Below, in pieces: positions 5,710-11,317 of a stretch of DNA of 11,317 bases (positions are counted from its first letter, which is position 1; every line of letters begins with the position of its first letter). The stretch covers positions 6,375-17,691 of the forward strand of contig JAHDEQ010000086.1 of assembly GCA_020628755.1 (NCBI GenBank), read 5' to 3'. Origin of the DNA: Saprospiraceae bacterium. Lineage in GTDB: Bacteria > Bacteroidota > Bacteroidia > Chitinophagales > Saprospiraceae. The notes under the pieces were generated by a model. The model was not told the DNA's origin, made no database searches, and saw nothing but the letters and a program-made list of their open reading frames with translations. The position numbers were made by a program, and so were the translations under genes.

Positions 5710-6807
5710 TCATTGTATTTGGTCTAAAATAAATTTCACAACCAATACAAGGGGAGCAATTTCGGCCGTGCAAAGGTACATAAAAAAATGAAATTTATGA
5801 AAGGCTAAGAATTTACTTGAAATTAAAATGGAGCGTATCGAACGATACAAATAAGTCAAACCTATCAAAATAACTGACAAACACAATATCGCATAAACCA
5901 AATTGGTGGGCGCATAAGCCAACAGCAAATTCAAAGGAACTAGAACTACCCCCAACATTGTATTAAAGATAATAATCGTAAAATTGTATAATGAAGCCTC
6001 TTTGGCTACAGGAAAAACAGCTCCCACTAATAAAACAAGTAAGTGTTTCCCCATAAAAATTGCACTCAAGCCGCCGAACAAATAAAGCATTTGCAACCAA
6101 CTAAATTCCGTATCTACTCCATAATATCGCATAATGAGATAAATAAAAATACTTGCATTCACTAGAAACATTGCATATAAAAAATAATAAGGAGGGGATA
6201 AACTAGAACCCATCTCACGGTAAGCTGAACGCAATTGATTGTCGCTAACAAAGGCTTGATAAACTTTTGCAAAGAAAGGTCGAAACAAGGTAATCAGCAC
6301 CGCAAACAGAATCGTCATCAAAATAATAAGCGTAAACAAAAAGCCCGAAGATGAGCTATCAGCAGAGGCGTTTGCTTCTTCTTTAGTACTTCCTTTGTTT
6401 TTTTGGGTAAGCCGTTTATCTTTTTCTCTTGGTTTCTTGCGAGTGGTTTTTTCTTTGGGTGCAACAACCGCAGCTACATCAAATGGGTTTTTAGAGTCAT
6501 CTAAATAAGTACGTAGGGGGACAGATTCGCTTGTATCTGCTATTGCAGGCGATTCTTGTTTTTCAAAAGGATTCTCTGTTTTTTCTTCTTTTGCTTCTTC
6601 TTGTACTACTTTTTCCTCAACAGTTGTACTGCTCAAGTTAGTGGTATCTGTATTGTTTTGAATAGTAATTGGGTTGACCGTAGGTGTTTTACCTGAGCGA
6701 CCAATTTCAAAGGGGTTTTGTACAGTTTGTGCAAAACAACACATACTTAGAAAAAATACGAAGTATGTTGTAATAAAAAAGATTTTCCTATTTGTAATCC
6801 TCTTCAT
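5710..6807 (-). CDS. DUF4271 multi-pass membrane protein with NPF-repeat linker
   Basis: The predicted protein has 365 residues. Residues 1-27 look like a signal peptide or first membrane anchor (MKRITNRK followed by a hydrophobic core ending CCFAQ). A Ser/Thr/Lys/Glu-rich, probably disordered region follows to about residue 150 and contains three NPF(E/D) motifs (31-34, 79-82, 107-110). The C-terminal 200 residues carry about six or seven membrane segments, matching the DUF4271 family of Bacteroidota. DUF4271 genes commonly neighbour hemD in this phylum, which suggests, without proving, a role near haem metabolism or the envelope. The open frame extends four codons upstream to a TTG at 6819, but the ATG at 6807 gives a normal signal peptide and lies after a candidate -7 box. 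The N-terminal extension is long compared with the domain alone. No reaction is known. Confidence 0.82.
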   Translation of the reverse strand: MKRITNRKIFFITTYFVFFLSMCCFAQTVQNPFEIGRSGKTPTVNPITIQNNTDTTNLSSTTVEEKVVQEEAKEEKTENPFEKQESPAIADTSESVPLRTYLDDSKNPFDVAAVVAPKEKTTRKKPREKDKRLTQKNKGSTKEEANASADSSSSGFLFTLIILMTILFAVLITLFRPFFAKVYQAFVSDNQLRSAYREMGSSLSPPYYFLYAMFLVNASIFIYLIMRYYGVDTEFSWLQMLYLFGGLSAIFMGKHLLVLLVGAVFPVAKEASLYNFTIIIFNTMLGVVLVPLNLLLAYAPTNLVYAILCLSVILIGLTYLYRSIRSILISSKFLAFHKFHFFMYLCTAEIAPLVLVVKFILDQIQ

Positions 6808-6816
6808 AGATAAATG

Positions 6817-6824
6817 CAAAATTA
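6817..6824 (-). promoter_or_regulatory. Candidate -7 promoter box for DUF4271-hemD
   Basis: The minus strand reads TAATTTTG, an exact match to TAnnTTTG, with T-rich sequence about 20 bases further upstream. It ends only nine bases before the ATG at 6807, so transcription from it would give a very short leader. That makes the call tentative. Confidence 0.35.
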
Positions 6825-6858
6825 GTGAAAATACAAACGAAATAAAAATATCAATTCT

Positions 6859-6878
6859 CTTGTTAATGGCTTGTTAAT
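6859..6878. promoter_or_regulatory. Phased direct repeat, candidate response-regulator operator
   Basis: CTTGTTAAT occurs at 6859-6867 and again at 6870-6878. The two copies are identical, with a period of exactly 11 bases, one helical turn. OmpR/PhoB-family regulators bind as head-to-tail dimers to direct repeats of this spacing, as at the Pho box. The site lies in the control region between DUF4271 and a kinase/response-regulator operon whose regulator belongs to that family. Autoregulation, or control of the divergent gene, is an inference. Confidence 0.5.
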
Positions 6879-6915
6879 CCAGTTTTACAAACAACAATGA
6901 ATGCGTATATTCGTA

Positions 6916-6949
6916 TTTGTAGTAAGATTCGTAGGCACACTACACTTTG
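6916..6949 (+). promoter_or_regulatory. Candidate promoter for the two-component operon
   Basis: TTTG at 6916-6919 (-33 type) is followed after 21 bases by TACACTTTG at 6941-6949. This is close to the -7 consensus TAnnTTTG but has one extra base between TA and TTTG. Transcription would begin near 6955, which fits translation from the ATG at 6988 but not from the upstream ATG at 6901. Confidence 0.35.
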
Positions 6950-6987
6950 TAATGTCCTTGCTTTCAAATCCATATACACTATTATTT

Positions 6988-8262
6988 ATGTCCATATCTG
7001 TCATTCGGCGGGTTATTATTTTTGGAGCAATTATCATTTTAGGAATAATTGCAATGCAGTCATATTGGGTCATGAATACTTGGAATTTGAAAGAGCAGGA
7101 GTTTCATCAATCTGTTTATATTGCTCTGCAACGAGTAGCTAAAGAAATTGCTGGTCAAAACCAAACCGTCCTTCCTCCAAAAGAATTGATAAAGAAAATT
7201 TCTTCAAATTACTACGTGGTCAATGTCAACTCTGACATTGATGCGGGCGCACTCGAATACGAGCTTGTCACAGCATTCCAAGAACAATCTTTGAATGCTG
7301 ATTTTGAGTATGCCATACACGACTGCCAAACTACCGAAATGGTGTATGGAGATTTCTGTCAATATAGCGATACGCCTATCAATGAAAACACTTTGGGAAA
7401 CCTTCCTCAGTACGATGAATTCACCTATTATTTTGGCGTCAAATTTCCTGCACAAGCAGGCTATTTATTGAGTCGGATGCAGACATCGGTTTTACTGACC
7501 ATCATCTTGTTCTTTACGATAGCTTTTTTTATATATTCGATGTATATTATTTTGAGTCAACAACGTCTTTCAGAGATGCAAAAAGACTTTATTAATAATA
7601 TGACACATGAGTTTAAAACACCTATTTCGACCATCAAAATATCGGCAGATGTTTTTCTGAAAAGCGAAAAAATCAAAGAAGATACTCGGCTCAATCGTTA
7701 TGCTTCTATCATAAAAGAACAGAACGAACGCCTCAATACTCAAGTCGAAAAAGTATTGCAAATTGCACGCTTGGAGCGTGACAATTTTAAGCTCAAAAAA
7801 GAAGAAGTTGACCTACATAAAATCCTTAATCAAACCCTTGATAGTGTAGATTTAGAAATTTCCTCAAAACAAGGTGTTATTTCTACAAATCTGACTGCCC
7901 AAAACGCAATACTAAGTGCAGATAAACTCCACTTAACCAACATTTTATACAATTTAATTGACAATGCTGTTAAGTATTGTCAAAAATCACCAGAAATATC
8001 CATTTCTACCAAAAATATTGGCAACGCAATTCAACTGTGTATTGCAGATAAAGGTATCGGAATTAGCAAGGAGTTTCAGTCTAAAGTATTCAATAAATTT
8101 TATCGAGTTCCAACAGGAAATGTACACAATGTAAAAGGTTTTGGACTAGGACTTTTTTACATCAAAAATATTTGTGATGCCCACGCTTGGAAGCTACAAC
8201 TCAAAAGCGAACCTAATGTTGGCACCGAAATTCTTATCAATATGAAAACCGTTGCCATATGA
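6988..8262 (+). CDS. rprX: Membrane sensor histidine kinase (RprX-like)
   Basis: The predicted protein has 424 residues. Membrane segment 1 is at about residues 6-27 and segment 2 at about 166-190, enclosing a periplasmic sensor region of roughly 135 residues. The HisKA domain has the phospho-accepting His207 in NMTHEFKTPIST. The ATPase domain has the N box around Asn322 and Asn326 (NLIDNAVKY), the G1 box DKGIGIS (354-360) and the G2 box GFGLGLF (384-390). All catalytic motifs are intact. The frame is open back to an ATG at 6901, but that would add a hydrophobic stretch absent from related Bacteroidota kinases, so the ATG before SISVIRRVIIFG is preferred. The gene overlaps the response-regulator gene by four bases. 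The resemblance to RprX includes the segment after membrane segment 1. The signal sensed is unknown. Confidence 0.9.
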   Translation: MSISVIRRVIIFGAIIILGIIAMQSYWVMNTWNLKEQEFHQSVYIALQRVAKEIAGQNQTVLPPKELIKKISSNYYVVNVNSDIDAGALEYELVTAFQEQSLNADFEYAIHDCQTTEMVYGDFCQYSDTPINENTLGNLPQYDEFTYYFGVKFPAQAGYLLSRMQTSVLLTIILFFTIAFFIYSMYIILSQQRLSEMQKDFINNMTHEFKTPISTIKISADVFLKSEKIKEDTRLNRYASIIKEQNERLNTQVEKVLQIARLERDNFKLKKEEVDLHKILNQTLDSVDLEISSKQGVISTNLTAQNAILSADKLHLTNILYNLIDNAVKYCQKSPEISISTKNIGNAIQLCIADKGIGISKEFQSKVFNKFYRVPTGNVHNVKGFGLGLFYIKNICDAHAWKLQLKSEPNVGTEILINMKTVAI

Positions 8263-8996
8263 CTTCGTACAATACAAGAAAAAATACTATTTCACCAGCA
8301 AATCCTATCACCATGAATGCTAGAATCTTATATGTAGAAGACGACGAAACCTTGAGTTTTGTAACCCGTGACAACCTCGAATTGCAAGGGTATAAAATTA
8401 CACATTCGGTCGACGGAAAATCAGGTTTAGATTTATTCCTTTCGCAAGAGTTTGACCTTTGTATTTTGGATGTCATGCTCCCCGAAATGGATGGCTTTAC
8501 ATTGGCACAAGAAATCCGCAAGCACAATGTCGAAATCCCAATACTTTTTTTGACTGCAAAATCTTTGAAAGAAGACAAATTGCACGGACTCAAGTTAGGT
8601 GGAGACGACTACTTAACTAAGCCTTTTAGTATAGAAGAATTGATTTTAAAAATTGAGATTTTCTTGCGTCGTAGCAAGATAAATACACCAAGTCAAGCAC
8701 CGACTATTTATCAATTGGGTTGTTATCAATTTGATTATAAAAACTTGGAATTGACTTGTGATAATTTTCAAAAAACATTGACTCAACGGGAGGCTGATTT
8801 GCTCAAATTCTTTATAGAACGCAAAAATCAAGTCCTTAAACGTTCCTTGATTTTAGAGAGTATTTGGGGCGAAGATGATTACTTTTTAGGACGTAGTTTG
8901 GATGTGTTTATTTCTCGATTGCGCAAATATCTGAAAGAAGATAAGAATCTAAAAGTAGAAAATATACACGGAGTTGGTTTTCGATTAAATGTATAA
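8259..8996 (+). CDS. rprY: OmpR/PhoB-family response regulator (RprY-like)
   Basis: The predicted protein has 245 residues. The receiver domain begins at about residue 21 with RILYVEDDE (acidic pocket Glu27/Asp28/Asp29). Phospho-acceptor Asp71 is in CILDVMLPEMDGFTLAQ, followed by Thr99 (FLTAKSLKED) and Lys121 (TKPFS). The winged-helix DNA-binding domain covers about 150-245, with TQREADLLKFF, SIWGEDDYFLGRSLDVFISR and the final NIHGVGFRLNV. The segments around Asp71 and KSLKED match the RprY group of Bacteroidota. The ATG at 8259 overlaps the kinase stop as ATGA, typical of translational coupling. A second ATG at 8313 would give a 227-residue protein that begins directly at the receiver domain and may be the true start. 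It is expected to be phosphorylated by the adjacent kinase. Its targets are unknown apart from a candidate site upstream of the operon. Confidence 0.92.
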   Translation: MTSYNTRKNTISPANPITMNARILYVEDDETLSFVTRDNLELQGYKITHSVDGKSGLDLFLSQEFDLCILDVMLPEMDGFTLAQEIRKHNVEIPILFLTAKSLKEDKLHGLKLGGDDYLTKPFSIEELILKIEIFLRRSKINTPSQAPTIYQLGCYQFDYKNLELTCDNFQKTLTQREADLLKFFIERKNQVLKRSLILESIWGEDDYFLGRSLDVFISRLRKYLKEDKNLKVENIHGVGFRLNV

Positions 8997-9013
8997 ATGT
9001 TCGTATCGTTAAC

Positions 9014-9039
9014 CACAGAGAAAGCGGAGAAACACAGAG
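9014..9039. repeat. CACAGAG-type intergenic repeat
   Basis: Between two convergent genes, CACAGAG occurs at 9014-9020 and 9033-9039, with a degenerate unit ending CGGAG at 9025-9029 between them. The units are spaced 9-10 bases apart. Similar accACAGAG-type strings occur between genes in other bacterial genomes. Its function is unknown; it could be a small dispersed repeat. No clear terminator hairpin is seen in 8997-9080. Confidence 0.5.
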
Positions 9040-9080
9040 TTTGTTATGCGTCAAGCGTTATGACATCAATCGTTACAAAG

Positions 9081-9563
9081 CTAGGCATAGCGAACCAGTT
9101 TGCCTGTTTCGCTGACGTTTTGGTTGGGTTTTACAAAAAATTTCTGTTTATATACATTTTCTAATTGGTCAGCATAATGCAAAATCATTTCAAAACCATC
9201 ATCGGCTCGACCACTCCCCTCTTTTTCGCACAATACGACATAAAATCCTCCCCCTTCTAACAAATAATCTTTGTAGCCTTGTGTAATTTTTATGTCATGC
9301 CGCTTCTTGATTTCCAAATCGTAGATTTTGGCTTGGTAGCCCATGTTCAAAAACTTCAATTGCATCCCCTTTCCGAGTGGAGCAACTTGAATTTTATGTA
9401 ATAAAATCTTGGGAGCTACATTTTGGGCTTTGCGCTTTTTGCCTGCTCGAATTGAAAGTATAATCATCAAGACGATTAGAAAAAAAAGAGCCAATCCAAG
9501 AGCTATCCAATAAATTGGATCAAGAGCTTTGGCTTGTTCGATGTATGTTTGAAGTGAATCCAT
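9081..9563 (-). CDS. Hypothetical single-pass membrane protein
   Basis: The predicted protein has 160 residues. It has a short N-terminal region, one strong membrane helix at about residues 17-38 (IYWIALGLALFFLIVLMIIL), and then the basic patch RAGKKRK at 39-46, which places the C-terminal part in the cytoplasm by the positive-inside rule. The remaining 115 residues look like a compact mixed alpha/beta domain (LGKGMQLKFLNMGYQAKIYD, then KDYLLEGGGFYVVL). No family or catalytic motif was recognised. It stands alone between the convergent two-component operon and the restriction-modification module, 75 bases downstream of the methyltransferase gene on the same strand. It may be part of that transcript or an unrelated host gene. 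It contains a GATC site (9518). Confidence 0.7.
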   Translation of the reverse strand: MDSLQTYIEQAKALDPIYWIALGLALFFLIVLMIILSIRAGKKRKAQNVAPKILLHKIQVAPLGKGMQLKFLNMGYQAKIYDLEIKKRHDIKITQGYKDYLLEGGGFYVVLCEKEGSGRADDGFEMILHYADQLENVYKQKFFVKPNQNVSETGKLVRYA

Positions 9564-9638
9564 GACAATCGTTTTCTCAACTACAGACGAATTTATACAA
9601 GATTCTTGATATTTTAAGCATTTTTGATGTCCAATTTT

Positions 9639-10511
9639 TTAAATCGTAGAATCTAACTGTTCCGTCCTCAAATACTCCGTCAGTTCTCCATCATTGTTAA
9701 AGCCCCTTATCTTTTTTCTGATTTGATTTGCTAATTCAGTGTCTTCTATTTCAGTTTTTCTACATTTACTAATTGCTAAAAAATCGGCTTCTTGATCTAT
9801 CCCTACAAAATTTGTATTGCATAGATTTGCTGCAATTCCTGTAGTACTACTACCTGCAAAAGGATCTAAAATCCAAGCCTTGTATTTTGAGGAGGCCAAT
9901 ATAATCCTAGTCAAAACCGCTAAAGGTTTTTGAGTGGGATGTTTGCCGCAAGATTTTTCCCATTTTGCAATAGCAGGAAGTTTCCAAACATCACGCATTT
10001 GTTTTCCTTCGTTGAGTTGCTTCATCAAATCATAATTGTAATGATGAGGCACTTTTTTCTTTTTTCTGGCCCAAATAATTTGCTCGGTAGAATAGGTAAA
10101 ATAGCGGCATGAAAAATTAGGCGGCGGATTTGTTTTTTGCCAAGTAATGACATTTAGGATTTTAAAATCGAGTTCATTCAATATTTGGCCAATACTAAAA
10201 ATATTGTGCATGGTGCCGCTAATCCATATTGTGGCATCGTCTTTCATTTTATCCCGAACCAATTTTAGCCATTTTCTATTGAAGTCATTTACCGCATCAT
10301 AATTGATGGCTTTATCCCACTTTCCTTTGTTGACGGACACAATTTTGCCACTTTGAATAGACAGACCACCATTAGATAAAAAATAAGGTGGGTCGGCAAA
10401 GACCACATCAAATTTGAACTCCAAATTTGGTAAAAGTTGCATACAATCACCACAAAAAAGGAGGAAATCTTTATCTTTTGACTCAAAATAGGGTTTTGTT
10501 TCTTTACTCAA
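9639..10511 (-). CDS. DpnA/M.MboIC-type adenine-N6 DNA methyltransferase (GATC)
   Basis: The predicted protein has 290 residues. The catalytic motif IV, FADPPYFLSNGG (38-49), precedes the SAM-binding motif I, LDPFAGSSTTG (215-225); this order defines the beta class. Strong family segments include DFNRKWLKLVRD (76-87), WISGTMHNIFSIG (96-108), ITWQKTNPPPNFSCRYFTYS (122-141), HYNYDLMKQLNEGKQMRDVW (157-176) and GKHPTQKP (189-196). These closely match DpnA, the second methyltransferase of the DpnII system, so N6-adenine methylation of GATC is expected. The only usable start is a TTG at 10509-10511, inside the final codons of the endonuclease gene; an in-frame TAG lies at 10524-10526. The next Met (residue 24) falls within the conserved domain. 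The 8-base overlap with the endonuclease gene suggests coupled translation. The family is certain; GATC specificity is strongly supported by the partner enzyme. Confidence 0.93.
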   Translation of the reverse strand: MSKETKPYFESKDKDFLLFCGDCMQLLPNLEFKFDVVFADPPYFLSNGGLSIQSGKIVSVNKGKWDKAINYDAVNDFNRKWLKLVRDKMKDDATIWISGTMHNIFSIGQILNELDFKILNVITWQKTNPPPNFSCRYFTYSTEQIIWARKKKKVPHHYNYDLMKQLNEGKQMRDVWKLPAIAKWEKSCGKHPTQKPLAVLTRIILASSKYKAWILDPFAGSSTTGIAANLCNTNFVGIDQEADFLAISKCRKTEIEDTELANQIRKKIRGFNNDGELTEYLRTEQLDSTI

Positions 10512-11310
10512 TTTCTTGTTGTACTATTTTTATAAATTCAGAAACAGATTTTAGATTATACACTTTGGGAATGTTAGAATAAGCCTCTTCGAGCTTATTC
10601 TTGGCGGTGTACCAGCCTTGTCCGTCGGTAATCCAAACGAATTCAAAGGCATCGTATTGGTTAATTTTAGGCGCAATATCCGTGTAGGCTCTTGCAGTTT
10701 CATTGAGTTTTGAACCACCAGAGTTGTAGTAATTAGTTTCTATCAAGTATATTTTTTGACTCGTTTTGATAACAAAATCAAACTGTTTGACATCTTCTCC
10801 CAAACTCTGAAGTCTTGGAAAAATGGTATGCCGAACTTGTTCTGTAAAAGCGATATTGTTGTTTTCAAAAACTTTGGCTACTGCTCGCTCCATTTGTTTA
10901 CCGCCCCGATTTTTTCGAGCATTCGTGTCCAAACCAATTTCTACACCAAAGACATAATCCACCAAATTAGTGATGTGCTTGTTTTGAAAAACATCCAGCA
11001 AGCCCGACTCGTCAATAAACTCATAAATCAACTCAGGATTAGCAACGTAAGAATTTAGTTTGACAACATCATTGGTTTTGTTTATGGTTTTCTTTTTGCT
11101 ATTTGTTCTTACCGCCAACAATATTTCAAGTACCTCAAATGTCTTAGGGTTCTCTTCAAAAAGATGATTTATTGCACCTTTCATATCCTCTTGACCAATT
11201 AAATAATTTAATTGGTTGAGCTTTATTTTTACCTTATCCACATTTTTAATTGCTTTCTCAAAATCACAGAAGTAATCGAGTGTTGCATTTGTTTCGCTCA
11301 ACTCTGACAT
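10504..11310 (-). CDS. DpnII/MboI-family type II restriction endonuclease (GATC)
   Basis: The predicted protein has 268 residues, against about 288 for DpnII. Conserved blocks are LVDYVFGVEIGLDTNARKNR (116-135), KQFDFVIKTSQKIYLIETNY (175-194), GSKLNETARAY (199-209) and FVWITDGQGWYTAKNKL (224-240). These line up with the same blocks of DpnII. Asp178, Glu191 and Asn193 occupy the positions of the variant PD-(D/E)XK active site. The enzyme should cut unmethylated GATC. It is followed directly by the methyltransferase gene, which overlaps it by eight bases. The ATG at 11310 is used, but the frame is open to the window edge and the N-terminus is about ten residues shorter than DpnII, so the true start may lie outside the window. 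It appears intact, with no frameshift or missing block. Confidence 0.93.
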   Translation of the reverse strand: MSELSETNATLDYFCDFEKAIKNVDKVKIKLNQLNYLIGQEDMKGAINHLFEENPKTFEVLEILLAVRTNSKKKTINKTNDVVKLNSYVANPELIYEFIDESGLLDVFQNKHITNLVDYVFGVEIGLDTNARKNRGGKQMERAVAKVFENNNIAFTEQVRHTIFPRLQSLGEDVKQFDFVIKTSQKIYLIETNYYNSGGSKLNETARAYTDIAPKINQYDAFEFVWITDGQGWYTAKNKLEEAYSNIPKVYNLKSVSEFIKIVQQEIE

Positions 11311-11317
11311 AAATTTC

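Noticed and set aside
6808..6819. Start of the DUF4271 gene at the TTG at 6819
   Set aside because: It adds only four residues before a normal signal peptide that begins at an ATG, and the TTG overlaps a candidate -7 promoter box.
8997..9080. A terminator between the two-component operon and the convergent membrane-protein gene
   Set aside because: Only weak pairings such as GTCA/TGAC around 9049-9063 are present, with no stable stem or T-run.
1..11317. tRNA, rRNA, CRISPR array or prophage attachment site
   Set aside because: I saw no cloverleaf-type sequence, no regularly spaced repeat-spacer array, no rRNA-like stretch and no tRNA-fragment duplication.

Overview
The window is an AT-rich stretch of chromosome from a member of the Bacteroidota, most likely of the Cytophagales type. 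Four things point there: a DUF4271 membrane protein next to uroporphyrinogen-III synthase, an RprX/RprY-type two-component pair, candidate promoters matching the Bacteroidota -7 element TAnnTTTG, and almost no Shine-Dalgarno signals. The organism cannot be named from this sequence alone.

Layout. Positions 1-1469 (minus) hold most of a COG2509 FAD-dependent dehydrogenase whose 3' end lies outside the window. Positions 1512-1710 hold a clear 183-bp MITE-like element with terminal inverted repeats and a perfect 8-bp target duplication, inserted just upstream of that gene. Positions 1753-2334 (minus) encode a small secreted, probably outer-membrane beta-barrel protein with a very basic tail. It diverges from a class I SAM-dependent methyltransferase (2455-3279, plus). 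Positions 3283-4710 (minus) form a probable two-gene unit: a CoA-pyrophosphatase-type Nudix hydrolase followed by a 4-oxalocrotonate decarboxylase-like enzyme. A strong hairpin terminator (4728-4765) separates this unit from hemD (4799-5575, minus), which is preceded by the DUF4271 membrane protein (5710-6807, minus). A divergent control region (6808-6987) carries a phased direct repeat and leads into a histidine kinase/response regulator operon (6988-8996, plus). A small single-pass membrane protein follows on the minus strand (9081-9563).

The right end (9639-11310, minus) is a type II restriction-modification module of the DpnII/MboI class, expected to recognise GATC. The endonuclease gene is followed by a DpnA/M.MboIC-type adenine methyltransferase that starts at a TTG inside the last codons of the endonuclease gene. 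The whole window has only four GATC sites, against 20 CATG and 23 GTAC sites of the same composition. Three of the four lie in or beside the methyltransferase gene, which suggests that the GATC restriction activity has been resident for a long time.

Most genes are ordinary Bacteroidota housekeeping or accessory genes. The features most worth following up are the MITE, the GATC scarcity with the restriction-modification cassette, the phased repeat upstream of the two-component system, and a CACAGAG-type intergenic repeat at 9014-9039.
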